Shown piece after piece: positions 23,132 through 35,850 of a DNA stretch of 64,000 nucleotides. Source of the stretch: Gordius sp. MW1 (taxonomy: Eukaryota; Nematomorpha; Gordioida; Gordea; Gordiidae); assembly GCA_964036665.1 (NCBI GenBank), contig OZ038533.1, forward strand, positions 13,228,413 to 13,292,412, in the 5' to 3' direction. A program made the translations under genes and the position numbers. Numbering within the stretch: the stretch's first letter is position 1; each line of letters starts with the position of its first letter. The notes below the pieces were generated by a model. It did no database searches. It was not told where the DNA came from and was given only the letters and a program-made list of their open reading frames with translations.

Positions 23132-25686
23132 GGTTCCTAGGCTAAATCCCGAAAGCGCACAATCCCGAATTTTAATGCTACACTTTTACGGCAATTAACA
23201 TATGGTAAAAAATATGCAATCATATAATCAAGCTTTTAATGAATATTTGGTTGAGAGAACAAATCAAGATAATACAGAAAGTATAAGTAAGCTTAATATC
23301 TAAATATTTATAAATTATCTTTAGAATTTAAAAAGTCGAGTAGAAAAAATTTGATTCTGACCCATAAAGACTTGGATTATACCAAAATTAAAGATGGAAA
23401 ACTTTATCATTTGTTAATTGTTAAAGCTTAATTTCATCAAATAAAAGTCTATTCTAGATATAAATAGGTTATCATAATTCCTTAAATTAATACTGAGATT
23501 CTTAAAAGTGCAGGAGATATTTAGATAACTCTTGACATCTCACATGAAGGTAACTTATAATTCTTAGCACTTATATATTATATAGCTTATTCAAATTATT
23601 TGTAAGTTTATTTATAACATTCTATGATTTTTTAGGAGAGGGTGTATCAGTTCTTCCTACAAATCTTTAGATTATACAACAGAGCTAGAGTATTATCATT
23701 TGTTAATTGTTAAAGCTTAATTACATCAAATAAAAGTCTATTCTAGATATAAATAGGTTAAATCAATGATTCCTTAAATTAATACTGAGATTCTTAAAAG
23801 TGCAGGAGATATTTAGATAACTCTTAGGTAAAGTTTCTTTGAATATGACTAATTTTGCTCATAACAAAAATAGCTTTTTTAATTTTATGATGAACATATT
23901 AAATAAGGTACAAACTATAAATTTAGAAAATTTGGCTAAAAAAAACTTAAAAACAAAAATTAATAGAATCGTCCAAACTTAAGGAAGTGTTGACACTTTA
24001 AATAAAAATACATCATATAAGGTTATATTTAATAATATGAAAAAATCTAAATGTAATGTCTATAAACATATACAACTATAAAAATGATAATTTTTGTGTA
24101 AAAATGAGTATCAAATTTAATTTATTGTAGATTAAAATGAAAATTATAATTAAGTAACTTAATAAACATAGTATAATGAGTTCATTAATTTAGAATTTTT
24201 GTGTATTAAGTTGCTAAGCTTTAATAATATTTACTATAATGTATAAACTCTTAAAACTATAAAATTAGATTATAAAACAAAGCTAAAATATTGTTATTTG
24301 TTGATTGTTAGAGCTTAATTTTATCAAATAAAAGCCTATGCTAGATATATATAGATTAAATGAATGAAAGTATAACCAATCTTTTACTCATTGATAGATT
24401 ACTCATTATTTACAATTTTATAACCATAAATTCAACAAATTCCATAAAATGGTATCAGAAATATACATGTAATATTTTCCAAAACAAAATTTTTATAATG
24501 TGGGTCTAACTTAAATTTCTATATGACAATAAGTATATTATTGATATTTCTTGAAATTAAGTTTGGTAAAATATAAAATTTTTCACATTCCTAAAAAAGT
24601 TATTGATAGGTACCAGATTTTCATAACCTGCTATAACATTTTCTAATTAGACTTTTTAAAACAAGAACAAGATTTTAAGGCATTTTTTTGCTAGGCTCTT
24701 TGGTAAGCATTAAATGTAAAAATTGGGGTAAGAGTTTCATCCATCAATCATCTTATATATCAATATAACAGCACATCAATAAGTAAACATTAGTTGAGGT
24801 AGATAAAAATAAAATAGAAATAGTTAGTGATTTAGTTATAAATAAATTTGCCTTATAATAATAGCAAAAACTTAATACAAAAGCTTATCTAATCACATGC
24901 ACATTGATACTAATCATATTTAACAATGATCCCTTTACAATCTTATAGGATCTAAATTAAGTTATATAGCATCATAAATTGTATGAATAATTTCTATTTA
25001 ATCTAATGGCTAAAGAGATTGCCCTTTTAAAATTTAATATTTTTTCTATTAAAGTACAAAAAAACTTTAACAAATTTCTTATATGTTTACTTGCTGAGAT
25101 TATACTCTGTAACTATATCACTTAACGTTCTAAATATTCCATTAATCAACTTTTATAAAAGAATCTAGAGGCATGGGATAGCACTGGGATGATATCCTTT
25201 ATATAATACTTAAATTTATTATATATTGCTTATTTATACACCACCTTATACCAAACAAACGTATATCAGTTAATTATATAATTAGTAAATTGTAAAGGTT
25301 CCACCCAAATATAGCTCTTGAGTACATAATACCCAAACATTATTGTATACCTAATAGGATTAATGATTCCCTGATTTTAAATACGTTAAAATTACCTTAG
25401 ATATTGATTCCAAACGATTATTATTAATGGCATCCTTTAATTTATACCTTGTCACTAAATATTAATACTCATCAGTGATCTGTAAATAAAGCTATATTAT
25501 GTTACTTGGTGCAGAGGTTAATTAAATGTGATTCTTACATAAGTAAATTGTAAAGGGGCACCCAAATCTTGCTCTTGATTATGGATAAAACTTTAAAATT
25601 AAAAAACATATGGAAATTTGAAAATCGTAGCAGTAGCATTATTGTAGCTTCGGGATTGTGCCTTTTCGGGATTTAGCCTATATCCC
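23132..25686 (+). mobile_element. TIR element A (2555 bp), unclassified DNA transposon
   Basis: Imperfect terminal inverted repeats share GGCTAAATCCCGAAA and GCACAATCCCGAA. The outermost bases differ between ends (GGTTCCTA versus GGGATATA). There is no coding capacity. A ~130-bp direct repeat lies near the left end (23400-23530 and 23691-23826). Element B (56371-58925) is the same length in opposite orientation. The left flank CTTCATAT does not match the right flank ATTATAAG; both match flanks of B instead, as expected after an inversion. Confidence 0.85.
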
Positions 25687-27428
25687 ATTATAAGTTATTA
25701 GAAGAAATTTAAAATTTTGAGCAAACTTAATTTCATGCACTTTATGGTGTTAAATAGAATCAGCTGACACCTGATACATACATTAAAAATATAAATAAAC
25801 AATATATAAGTAATATATATAGGCATATTAATGAACAAATAGATATCATTTAATTGTCTCTTATATCTTTCAATTCATGTTTACAAGTTTTCTAATTGAA
25901 TATTTAAAACGTTAATTTATATAGTTAGAGATTATAATCTAAGCTGGGAATCATATAATGGTTTTAAATTAATTAGAGCTTTGTATTAATAAATGTTTAA
26001 TTATCTGAGTGCCCTCTTAAACCTCTAAATTCGTGCTTAGAAGTTGTTAAATAAAATAATTAGAATAAATTGATATAGTAAGAGTATTATCTAAGCAGGT
26101 GAACTTATTATTAATTAAAACTTAACATTAACAAATGTATAGATATAATCCTGGTGCCATCTTATACCTCTGAATGCCTAAAGTTGTTAATTCAATATTT
26201 AGAATAAATTAATGTAGTTAGAAAGTATTTTCCAAGCAGGTGAACGTATTAAATTATTATATCATTAACAAAGGAATAGATATAATCATTTTATACACTA
26301 GATTCATGTTTAAAAAGTTACATTGAATATTTAAAACAAATTAATATAGTTATAGAGTTTGATCTAAGCAGGTGAACATATAATATATTAAATTATTATA
26401 TAAAGATTAACATTAATAAATGAATAGATCTCATTCTAGTGCCATCTTGTTTAAAAATTCTGACAATTTGTTTTCCAAATTATTTCTCATCTGGCTTGTC
26501 ATATATAGGTATGAGGAGAAACACAGGATTTCTCTTTTTTTCTGGGACCTGGGATGCTACTAGATAAATAAATAAAAAGCTAAGTAGTGTAAATATCAAA
26601 AAATACCTCTATGCCTTGTGTCCATTTAAACAGTAACATTTAGTATTTGTGGAGTTTTAGTAGGGACACGTAGGATGTCTATAGTTGTATTATTAGTTGT
26701 CGTCATTTCGAACTGGATTCTTTTTTTCATTTAACCACCTAAATATAATGTAAAAATCAATTTAAAAATTTTATAATCTTATCACTTATCCAACTTGAAG
26801 CATTTAACCAATTCTCACTTATAAGTAGATTTAGCGTAAATTTTAGGCAGTGTGTTCAAAAAATCGCGGTTATTTATCATTTACAAATATTACCATTTAT
26901 CCGACGCTCACTTATACAATTTCGACTGTATCTAGTTCAGATTAGTCTCTAATTAAAATTGCCGATAGATGGCGCTAATTAAGGTAAACTCTTAAGTTAA
27001 TTGCGGCACTCCTGAAAGGGTTATTGTTATCTTCTGATTATTTTCTACAAACCCGCAATTCATTTACTTATTTCTAAGGTAATTTTACATATATTTTTTT
27101 TAGAAAATTTAGAGTCAAGATGATCCTGCCTTTGATATGTATAATGAAGTTAAATTAGCTGAAGAAATACCCACCATAGAAGATGCACAGATGGGATTTT
27201 TCACTTTAGCCGAAAATGCCCATCATATATAAAAAGATCAATATCACACAATTTTTTTACCCGTTTTCAATAATCTTCATAATTTATGTCTATTATGGTA
27301 TAAATTTTTTGATTAAACTTCTTAAAAGGACGATACTTATTTTAATTTAAAATTTTTAATGTATGTATGCAATGGATACAAGCATCAGCTGATTCTGTTT
27401 AACACTATAAAGTGCATAAAATTAAGTT
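25687..27428 (+). repeat. Tigger-like repeat debris with tandem array
   Basis: A segment next to A (25705-25770) is an inverted copy of 27385-27430. Four ~140-bp units lie at 25840-26460 (TCTAAGCAGGTGAAC in three of them). A Tigger-type right end, TTTCGACTGTA, ends at ~26932. A 160-bp unit starting ATTAGTCTCTAATTAAAATT at ~26941 recurs at 59345-59480 (inverted) and 59612-59715. Confidence 0.6.
27103..27235 (+). pseudogene. C-terminal scrap of a Tigger/pogo-like transposase
   Basis: The frame reads ENLESQDDPAFDMYNEVKL then EEIPTIEDAQMGFFTLAENA and a stop. This acidic run followed by an alternating helix resembles the C-terminus of CENP-B/Tigger-type transposases. It is short and has no catalytic part, so the call is tentative. 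Confidence 0.4.
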
Positions 27429-27432
27429 AGCT

Positions 27433-27717
27433 TGTGGCGTTTTAGACATTGGCGAGATAAAGTAGCGAACGGACATTCACTTCACTTTTACTTGTCGATT
27501 AAAAATCATCCATCCATGAACAATTCCTTCCGTCATCATAAAATTCATCTTATCGCTCAAATAACATTCATCGCTAATATCTCAAATAACATTCATCGCT
27601 AATATCTCAAATAACATTCATCGCTAATATCAATATTTGTTTAATAATATTTCATTTGCATTATTATCGCGCGTGTGAAAATACAAAAAAATAAACAACT
27701 ACCTAACAATCATTACA
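27433..27717 (+). repeat. Gypsy-3 5' LTR
   Basis: It starts TGTGGCGTTTTAGAC and ends CATTACA. It contains three tandem ~25-bp units (CTCAAATAACATTCATCGCT). The primer site TTGGTGACCTGAGACGTG follows (27718-27735) and differs from Gypsy-1 in the middle. Confidence 0.9.
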
Positions 27718-27735
27718 TTGGTGACCTGAGACGTG

Positions 27736-28686
27736 ATGGAAACAAACTCAACAATTCCAGACTCTAATGAACCAAGAGAAAGCGCAGTTCATGTGAGAAT
27801 TCCTGAATTCCATTCTAAAAATATTCGCATATGGTTGTCACAGGTAGAAGCCGTGTTTCACACACGCAACATATCCTCGCAGAAGACTAAGTATTCCTAC
27901 CTAGTCGAATCACTACCCCCAGAAGTCGCGGAAGAGGTGGCAGACCTCATAGTCACGGTTCCTGAAATTACCCCTTACGACAAACTGAAGGAAGCAATCG
28001 TAAAAAGACTAGGAGACAGTGATGAAAAAAGGATAAGGAATTTATTCTCTTCGATATTCCTAGGAGACCGCACCCCATCCCAATTGGTAAGATACTTAAA
28101 ATCTCGTTTCGGTAATAATGTGATGGACGAAAAGATTTTAAAAAGCCTCTGGATGGATAAGCTACCCCAACATGTGGTAAGCATCTTGGCTACAATGGGA
28201 GATGACCAATCACTTGATCGTATAGCAGAAGTCGCTGATAGGATTCACGAAACGTTCAGAGTCAGTAGCTTAGCATCAGTAGCTACTCCCTATAACCTCA
28301 CTCCAAATAACCCTACTCCCAATATTCCTATTCCCAATACTCAAACAAACGAAATGCAGGAACTGATCAAAGCTGTGTCACAATTAGAACTCAGAGTAAA
28401 TCAATTAACAGGCAATCCCAACGACAGTAGGACGACATGGAGAAGGTCAGGCAGATCTAGGTCATCATCCAGACAACGCCCAACTGACACATGTTGGTAC
28501 CATTATAAATTTGGAAAGGAAGCCAGGAAGTGCATGCAGCCATGCAATTTTAACACCAACTCCCAACAAAAAACTGACGGGCCGTCCCATATGGGCGACA
28601 ATGGGAAACGGCCGTACTTTCAGCCGCCTATTCTATTTATTCGACCGGTCCACCCAACGAAAATATCTCGTCGACACAGGCGCTGA
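27736..28686 (+). CDS. Gypsy-3 Gag (316 aa)
   Basis: The ATG at 27736 follows the primer site directly, and the frame runs 316 codons. It contains a retroviral-capsid-like helical region ([44 protein letters not shown]) at residues ~30-170, then a Pro/Asn-rich linker. A basic Arg/Ser patch is followed by [18 protein letters not shown], a Cys/His motif typical of this Gypsy clade. The end overlaps pol by ~176 nt in a different frame, so Pol is presumably made by frameshifting. Confidence 0.9.
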   Translation: METNSTIPDSNEPRESAVHVRIPEFHSKNIRIWLSQVEAVFHTRNISSQKTKYSYLVESLPPEVAEEVADLIVTVPEITPYDKLKEAIVKRLGDSDEKRIRNLFSSIFLGDRTPSQLVRYLKSRFGNNVMDEKILKSLWMDKLPQHVVSILATMGDDQSLDRIAEVADRIHETFRVSSLASVATPYNLTPNNPTPNIPIPNTQTNEMQELIKAVSQLELRVNQLTGNPNDSRTTWRRSGRSRSSSRQRPTDTCWYHYKFGKEARKCMQPCNFNTNSQQKTDGPSHMGDNGKRPYFQPPILFIRPVHPTKISRRHRR

Positions 28687-31600
28687 AGTTAGCGTAATCC
28701 CACCCCCTCCCAAACATCCATTGATCCCGCATGGCCCAACTCTACAAGCGGCTAACCAAACCAGCATACACACATACGGACAAGTCGTATTGGGTTTAGA
28801 CCTTGGTTTGCGACGGGAATTCAAATGGGTATTTTTAGTCGCTAACGTACACACCCCTATAATTGGAGCTGACTTACTGCACCACTATAAGTTAGTTGTG
28901 GACATCAACAATAAACGACTTATAGACAGCACCACACAATTATCGTCGAGAGGAACATCCTCACCACACCAGACGTTCGGCATCCGTGTAGCACTCAGCA
29001 ATCACAGCACAAAATTCGATGCAATTCTGCACGAATTTCCATCACTCATATCCCCTCTAAACTTCAACCGACAGATTCCACCCCATGATGTGCTCCACCA
29101 CATTCTGACAAAAGGCCCAGCACAGCACTCACGCCCCAGACGATTGGCGCCCGATAAATTAAGTTCAGCCAAGAAAGAGTTCGAATATATGCTGGAACTT
29201 GGGATCATCAGAGAGTCAAAAAGTAATTGGGCATCCCCATTACATCTGGCTGCCAAAAAGTCAGGCGACTGGAGACCGTGTGGGGACTATCGCGGGCTGA
29301 ACAAAGTCACATTGCCTGATCGGTATCCCATTCCCCACATACATGATTTTTCCGCCAACCTCCACAACAAAACAATATTTTCCAAGCTCGACCTGGTAAG
29401 AGCATATCACAACATTCCAATTGCAGCAGGTGACATCAGCAAAACAGCCGTGACAACGCCATTTGGTTTATACGAATTCACTAGAATGCCCTTTGGTCTA
29501 AGAAACGCGGCTCAGACATTTCAACGGTTCATAGATGAAGTGTTAAGAGGGCTCGACTATGCCTACGCTTATATCGACGATATACTTATAGCTAGCACCT
29601 CGGAAAAAGAACACGAAAATCACTTAAGGACCGTTTTACAACGACTACAGGACTTTGACCTCCGAATAAGTCCTTTAAAATACAAGTTTGGAACTCACGA
29701 ACTCGAGTTTCTGGGACATCATATATCAAAAACTGGCATCACTCCACTAATGGATAAGGTCGACGCTATCCGCGAATTTCCACTACCGGACTCCACAAAG
29801 AAGCTTCGCAGATTCTTGGGGATGATAAATTTTTATCGTAGATTCCTACCCGGAATTTCCCGTACCCTTCAACCTTTAACGGACGTGTTAAAGAAACCAA
29901 AAAAATCTCTAACTTTCAACGACGACCAGATAAAAGCGTTCGAAAAAGCAAAATCAGCTTTAGCAGATTTTACCGCACTTAGTTTCTTAGATACAGATCC
30001 ACGAACAGAAATAAGGTTGACTACAGACGCATCGGACACAGCAGTCGGAGCAGTATTGGAGCAGGTAATTTCGGACCAGGTAAAACCAATATCATTTTAT
30101 TCGGTCAAGCTGCAACCAACGCAAACGCGATATAGCACTTTCGGCCGGGAGCTTCTTGCAATTTATTTAGCTATTAAGCACTTTCGCCATTTTTTAGAAG
30201 GTCGAAGTTTCTCCGTGTATACGGACCACAAACCACTAATTTACGCCTTTAACGCTAAACCTGACCAGTATTCACCTAGAGAAACGAGACAATTGGACCT
30301 AATATCGCAATTTACAACTGATATTCGGTACATCAAAGGTGAAAGTAATACAGTTGCAGACGCGCTCTCTCGGACGGAGGTAGATTCTATCAGGTTACCA
30401 GAAATGCCCGATCTAGAAGAGATTAGTAGACAACAAATAAATGACGAAACCCTGAGAAACTTAAAGGATTCATCATCTTTGAAATTGCAGTTAGTACCAA
30501 TTCCAGGATCAGAGCGAAAAATCCTTTGCGATCTCTCAACCGCCAAACCACGACCGGTAATTCCAGAAACACTCAGAAAAATAGTTTTCGACCATTTCCA
30601 CACTATATCACACCCAGGTATACGCGCCACTGTGAAACTAATTACAAATCGGGTAGTCTGGCCGTCAATAAACAAAGACGTTGTGAGATGGGCAAGAACT
30701 TGTGAAAGGTGCCAACGATGCAAGGTATTTCGACACACCGTTACAGTACCCGGAACATTCGCTAAACCCGACGCCCGTTTTGCCCACATCCACATAGACT
30801 TGGTAGGGCCACTACCACCATCAAACGGATATACGCATATGTTAACAGCAGTGGACCGATTCACCAGATGGCCCATGGCTATTCCTTTAAATGATACATC
30901 CACGGAGGTTATCGCAAAAAAGCTGATAGAACACTGGATTGCGAACCTCGGTGTGCCACATACCATTACCACCGATAGAGGATCACAGTTCCAATCATCT
31001 CTCTTCCGAGAACTCTCCAATCTCTTAGGTTGCACACATATTAAAACAACCGCCTACCATCCCGCCGCAAACGGACTCGTCGAACGATTCCATAGACAAC
31101 TTAAAGAGTCGTTAAAAGCCGCCGGGGAGACTAAGTGGAACGAAATTTTACCATTGATATTATTAGGATTACGTTCAACTATCAAAGAAGACATAGGAGC
31201 AACAACAGCAGAATTGGTGTACGGTACGACCTTACGACTACCAGGAGACTACGTCCTAAAAACCGAACCTAACCCATTACAACATCATTTCGTTGACAAG
31301 CTCAGGAGGACCATGGCAAAAATTCCTTACCCCATACCAAAACACCATGCTACAACAAAAGAACAAGTTAACAGCTACCTGTTCGAAGCAACCCACGTGT
31401 TCGTCAGACACGACGCCGTCAGTAAGCCACTCTCTCCAACGTATGACGGTCCTTACAAAGTATTGAAACGTGAACCAAAATACTTCGTCATTGAAAAGAA
31501 TGGTAAAAGAGATTCTGTCTCGATAGACAGATTAAAACCCTGCCATCGAAGCAGAGAGGAACCACCCTTTCAGACCGCCGACGATACGCAAGCTGAGGCA

Positions 31601-31690
31601 CCGACACAAGAAGCAGAAGAACCAACCAAAATAACTAGAAAAGGCAGAAAGGTCCATTGGCCGAAAAACCTTCGGGAATACATCACATAG
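28511..31690 (+). CDS. Gypsy-3 Pol (up to 1059 codons)
   Basis: Open without interruption. Protease has [14 protein letters not shown] (~residue 53). RT includes [13 protein letters not shown] and YIDDILIAS (~354). RNase H has [12 protein letters not shown] and YTDHKPL. Integrase has the zinc segment (HTISHPG...CERCQRC) and core motifs [17 protein letters not shown] and [11 protein letters not shown]; a conserved basic tail ends PKNLREYIT. The frame opens at 28511 without an ATG and is +1 relative to gag. Pol is therefore probably translated as a gag-pol fusion by frameshift inside the overlap; the exact slip site is not identified. Confidence 0.9.
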   Translation: MERKPGSACSHAILTPTPNKKLTGRPIWATMGNGRTFSRLFYLFDRSTQRKYLVDTGAEVSVIPPPPKHPLIPHGPTLQAANQTSIHTYGQVVLGLDLGLRREFKWVFLVANVHTPIIGADLLHHYKLVVDINNKRLIDSTTQLSSRGTSSPHQTFGIRVALSNHSTKFDAILHEFPSLISPLNFNRQIPPHDVLHHILTKGPAQHSRPRRLAPDKLSSAKKEFEYMLELGIIRESKSNWASPLHLAAKKSGDWRPCGDYRGLNKVTLPDRYPIPHIHDFSANLHNKTIFSKLDLVRAYHNIPIAAGDISKTAVTTPFGLYEFTRMPFGLRNAAQTFQRFIDEVLRGLDYAYAYIDDILIASTSEKEHENHLRTVLQRLQDFDLRISPLKYKFGTHELEFLGHHISKTGITPLMDKVDAIREFPLPDSTKKLRRFLGMINFYRRFLPGISRTLQPLTDVLKKPKKSLTFNDDQIKAFEKAKSALADFTALSFLDTDPRTEIRLTTDASDTAVGAVLEQVISDQVKPISFYSVKLQPTQTRYSTFGRELLAIYLAIKHFRHFLEGRSFSVYTDHKPLIYAFNAKPDQYSPRETRQLDLISQFTTDIRYIKGESNTVADALSRTEVDSIRLPEMPDLEEISRQQINDETLRNLKDSSSLKLQLVPIPGSERKILCDLSTAKPRPVIPETLRKIVFDHFHTISHPGIRATVKLITNRVVWPSINKDVVRWARTCERCQRCKVFRHTVTVPGTFAKPDARFAHIHIDLVGPLPPSNGYTHMLTAVDRFTRWPMAIPLNDTSTEVIAKKLIEHWIANLGVPHTITTDRGSQFQSSLFRELSNLLGCTHIKTTAYHPAANGLVERFHRQLKESLKAAGETKWNEILPLILLGLRSTIKEDIGATTAELVYGTTLRLPGDYVLKTEPNPLQHHFVDKLRRTMAKIPYPIPKHHATTKEQVNSYLFEATHVFVRHDAVSKPLSPTYDGPYKVLKREPKYFVIEKNGKRDSVSIDRLKPCHRSREEPPFQTADDTQAEAPTQEAEEPTKITRKGRKVHWPKNLREYIT

Positions 31691-31749
31691 TTTTTAGCCA
31701 ACTCTTATCGACATATTTAAAACTTTAAATATATCTGGAAGGGGAGTAT

Positions 31750-32034
31750 TGTGGCGTTTTAGACATTGGCGAGATAAAGTAGCGAACGGACATTCACTTC
31801 ACTTTTACTTGTCGATTAAAAATCATCCATCCATGAACAATTCCTTCCGTCATCATAAAATTCATCTTATCGCTCAAATAACATTCATCGCTAATATCTC
31901 AAATAACATTCATCGCTAATATCTCAAATAACATTCATCGCTAATATCAATATTTGTTTAATAATATTTCATTTGCATTATTATCGCGCGTGTGAAAATA
32001 CAAAAAAATAAACAACTACCTAACAATCATTACA
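31750..32034 (+). repeat. Gypsy-3 3' LTR
   Basis: It is preceded by GGAAGGGGAG, the likely purine-tract primer. It appears identical to the 5' LTR. Confidence 0.9.
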
Positions 32035-32038
32035 AGCT

Positions 32039-32262
32039 CAAAATTTTAAATTTATCAAATAACTTATATATATGCATTATATATTAAAAAAGGTAATTTT
32101 TGGAACCTCTACCTTGATATAAATAGCATGGGTTGAAAAGATTTCATAAATTAAATGAATAATTAAATTAATCGTGTAAGTGCTAAAAATCGCTTAAATG
32201 AGAATTTTTTTAACTATTTAAAGCCCAGCAATTCTCACTTAAGCGATTTCGACTGTATCGAG
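32039..32262 (+). repeat. Tigger-like right terminal region
   Basis: It continues the repeat broken by Gypsy-3 and ends in AAGCGATTTCGACTGTA. A close copy lies at 58926-59113, next to element B. The CGACTGTA end matches other Tigger-type ends in the window (26932 and 63578). Confidence 0.65.
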
Positions 32263-32339
32263 CAGCGATACCAAACAATATTACAACCTTAAGTCATTGG
32301 TGTTTGATTAATCTGGGTACGACTGGCTTGAGGCTTACC

Positions 32340-32910
32340 CCAGTAAGTATTCAAACATAAAGTTGGAGGAATTTAAAATATCCTACAATATAGCTTTACG
32401 CCTTGGAATCAAACACACCAGACCATATGCCTGTAGGAATTGCGACCTGCCAGTTGACGAAGAAGCCCGTCATCCATTATATTGCAGGCTGAACAAATAG
32501 AGACACGTGCGGCACTCCAAAATCAACTACATCATCCAGTCGGCCCTTAAAAAGGCTAAATTCCCCTCCATTCTTAAGCCGTCAGACCCTTTTCTTGAGG
32601 GTCGAATGCGCCCTGACGCTCATTCGTGCCTTGGGAAAACGGTCTATTCCTAAAATGGGATTTTACATGCATTGATTTGTTTGCCCCTTCAAATCTCAAT
32701 TATGACCCAATGGCCCTCGCCGAGGGGCGCAAATTTACAAAATACAAGGCCCTTTTAAACTCTTTTTATCCCCATATTTTTATCCTGTTCCGGTTCTTAT
32801 GGAAAAATGGCATTTTTAAAGAAATAGGCAGACGATCTCCTCCCTCTAAATATTCTACCGCTACAAAAACAATATATTGCGATTTTAATCGCAAAATTCA
32901 ATTTTAAATC
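32340..32910 (+). pseudogene. Remnant of RT-linked zinc/nuclease-like region
   Basis: Across frames it reads IALRLGIKHTRPYACRNC, a second Cys/His pair (HPLYC), then INYIIQSALKKAKFPSILKP and WENGLFLKWDFTCIDLFAPS. This is the same domain order as at 2480-3040: a short zinc-ribbon, then a W(D)xTCxD motif. The last part (32626-32907) is open. The rest contains stops. It belongs to a retroelement I cannot name. Confidence 0.6.
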
Positions 32911-34300
32911 CTTTTTGGATTCTTGTCCATCCTTAAAAGAGGAAGATGATAATATATTAGCTACCTAACAATCTTATTTAATTTTTTAAATATACTTTAT
33001 TTGTATTACATTTTACCATATTATAATTAGCCATATATTAATAAACTTTTTATGAAAAAATGACACTAATAATCAATCGAACTAATGTCCTTGCAAGCAT
33101 ACTTACCTAGTGCACCAGATATAGCACCTCGGTGAAGATTCGAATTACGGTTTTTTAACTCAATATATTATCAAATACTATAAAGGGATAGGGGGTGTGA
33201 ATCTTTTCTAGCAATATTAGGACTCTTATAGTAATCCATAGTACGGTTTTGTCTAAATGTGACCGTTGTTTACACATGGCTTCTATATAAAAAGCTCATA
33301 AAGGTATTTAGCTAATAGAATATTTTCCGAAGCAATTCCCCTACTATCAGCTCCCAATATTCTTCGGTTTAGAACAGTAAAGTCAGGCCAAACCACAATT
33401 TTATACTGATGTGGTGTATAATAAACGAGAAAATCGCCTGCTAAGGACTTTAGGCAAATAAGCTAAAACAAATTTCAAAAGATTTTACATGGACCAGAAA
33501 GAACAAGGACGTGAGCGATTGGGCCAGACGTTGTATTTAATGCCAGAAATGCAAGGGAAATTGAAGGTCATATCTGTTTGAGGTACGTTTGCTAAACCAG
33601 ACGCAAAGTTTAGTCATATACATTAGGACCTGGTTAAACATTTATCGTTACCCACCGGATATAACATTATTTTTACGGCCATTGACATTTTACCCGATGG
33701 CCATTAGCAATACCAATCCTAGATGCAAGTCGAGACTGACGCGATTTTTTTAATTACTTACCAAATTTTAGTGCCATCAACCTCAAACATCAGACGAAGG
33801 ACCGCAATCCCTGCTCAAAATAGTATCGAACCTTCTCAGCAACCATGACATTGCAGCAACGGCTAACCACCCACAAGCAAATAGGTTGGTAGAACATTAC
33901 CACAGCAACTTAATAGTTCCATATGCAAAAGAAGACACCATCAAGTGGTCTAAATCCGACACATTCTACTGGGCATATACCAACAAAAAATACTTATCTT
34001 GCAGCGCAGAACTAGTATATGACACTTGTTGTCGTTTACTCGGAGACTTCACACATTCATCAAATTCGGAGACAAATACCAAAGATTTTATCAGACGCAT
34101 GGGCTTGATGTTGATGGGACTCGTTTCATACCTTCCCGCTCATCGAACATTAAACCACAAATTTTAGATAATAATTTGATGAAACCTCATATTTTTATGA
34201 GGATTATGAGCACAGACAAGGTATGCAGAGACTTTTCATCCTGCGAAGTTCCTCATAATTTAATTTTAAAAACATACTAAATATTGAATTGGAAAGGAAG
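32712..34300 (+). repeat. 1.59-kb tandem duplication, unit 1
   Basis: It begins GGCCCTCGCCGAGGGGCGCA and joins unit 2 at 34301. It contains the end of the RT-linked remnant and a decayed Gypsy integrase. The copies differ by scattered substitutions and small indels. Confidence 0.9.
33480..34280 (+). pseudogene. Decayed Gypsy integrase, copy 1
   Basis: Fragments in several frames match the Gypsy-1/3 integrase: a CQKC-like zinc end, a HIHxDLV-like core start, DEGPQSL, HPQANRLVEHYH (~33865-33900) and CSAELVYDTCCRLLGDF (~34000-34050). The many stops make it non-functional. Confidence 0.7.
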
Positions 34301-35770
34301 GGCCCTCGCCGAGGGGCGCAAATTTACAAAATACAAGGCCCTTTTAAACTCTTTTTATCCCCATATTATTATCCTGTTCCGGTTCTTATGGAAAATGGCA
34401 TTTTTAAAGAAATAGGCAGACGATCTCCTTCCTCTAAATATTCTACCGCATTTCTACTAAAACAATAAATTGCGATTTTAATCGCAATATTCAATTTTAA
34501 ATCCTTTTTGGATTCTTGTCCATCCTTAAAAGAGGAAGATGATGATATATTAGCTACCTAACCCTCTTATTTAATTTTTTAAATATACTATATTTGTATT
34601 ACATTTTACCGTATTATAATTAGCCATATATTAATAAACTTTTTATGAAAAAAATGACACTAATAATCAATCGAACTAATGTCCTTGCAAGCATACTTAC
34701 CTAGTGCACCAGGTATAGCACCTCGATGAAGATTCAAATTACGGTTTTTTAACCCAATATATTATCAAAGACTATAAAGGGATAGGGGGTGTGAATCTTT
34801 TCTACCAATATTGGGACTCTTATAGTGATCCATAGCGCGGTTTTGTCTAAATGTGACAGTAGTTTACGCATGGCTTCTATATAAAAAGCTCATAAAGGTA
34901 TTTAGCTAATAGAATATTTTCTGAAGAACGCAATTCCCCTACTATCAGCCCCCGATATTCTTCGGTTTAGAACAGTAAAGTCAGGCCAAACCACAATTTT
35001 TATACTGATGTGGTGTATAATAAACGAGAAAATTGTCCTGCTAAGGACTTTAGGCAAATAAGCTAAAACAAATTTCAAAAGATTTTACATGGACCAGAAA
35101 GAACAAGGACGTGAGCGATTGGGCCAGACGTTGTATTTAATGCCAGAAATGCAAGGGAAATTGAAGGTCATATCTGTTTGAGGTACGTTTGCTAAACCAG
35201 ACGCAAAGTTTAGTCATAAACATTAGGACCTGGTTAAACATTTATCGTTACCCACCGGATATAACATTATTTTTACGGCCATTGACAATTTACCCGATGG
35301 CCATTAGCAATACCAATCCTAGATGCAAGTCGAGACTGACGCGATTTTTTTAATTACTTACCAAATTTTAGTGCCATCAACCTCAAACATCAGACGAAGG
35401 ACCGCAATCCCTGCACAAAAAAGTATCGAACCTTCTCAGCAACCATGACATTGCAGCAACGGCGTACCACCCACAAGCAAATAGGTTGGTAGAACATTAC
35501 CATAATAGTTCCATTTGCAAAAGAAGACGCCATCAAGTGGTCTGAATCCGACACATTCTACTGGGCATATACCAACAAAAAATACTTATCTTGCAGCGCA
35601 GAACTAGTATATGACACTTGTTCTCGTTTACCCGGAGACTTCACACATTCATCAGATTCGGAGACAAATACCAAAGATTTTATCAGACGCATGGGCTTGC
35701 ATGTTGATGGGACTCGTTTCATACCTTCCCGCTCATCGAACATTATACCACAAATTTTAGCTAATAATTT
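34301..35770 (+). repeat. 1.59-kb tandem duplication, unit 2
   Basis: It repeats unit 1 with an offset of ~1589 bp. It lacks the last ~130 bp, where an A-rich run begins. Confidence 0.9.
35070..35757 (+). pseudogene. Decayed Gypsy integrase, copy 2
   Basis: Duplicate of the copy 1 remnant, with the same fused stops and a further small deletion near 35500. Confidence 0.7.
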
Positions 35771-35775
35771 ATTAA

Positions 35776-35850
35776 TTAAAAAAAAAAAAAAAAAAAAAGG
35801 TAAATAAAAAAATAAAAATAAAAAAAAAATAAAAAAATAAAAAAAAAAAA
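35776..35850. repeat. A-rich run
   Basis: A nearly pure adenine stretch at the left end of the large palindrome. A T-rich counterpart lies at 39908-39995. Confidence 0.9.

Larger units (their letters stand above)
27433..32034 (+). mobile_element. Gypsy-3: intact Ty3/Gypsy retrotransposon
   Basis: A 4602-bp element with 285-bp LTRs that look identical and a 4-bp target duplication AGCT (27429-27432 and 32035-32038). Both gag and pol are open. It interrupts a Tigger-like repeat whose two halves are contiguous elsewhere. Identical LTRs suggest a recent insertion. Confidence 0.95.

Noticed and set aside
33098-33160. U1 snRNA-like start ATACTTACCT, also at 34697
   Set aside because: Only the first ten bases agree; I could not fold the U1 stem-loop I or find the loop and Sm-site sequences, so I do not call an RNA gene.
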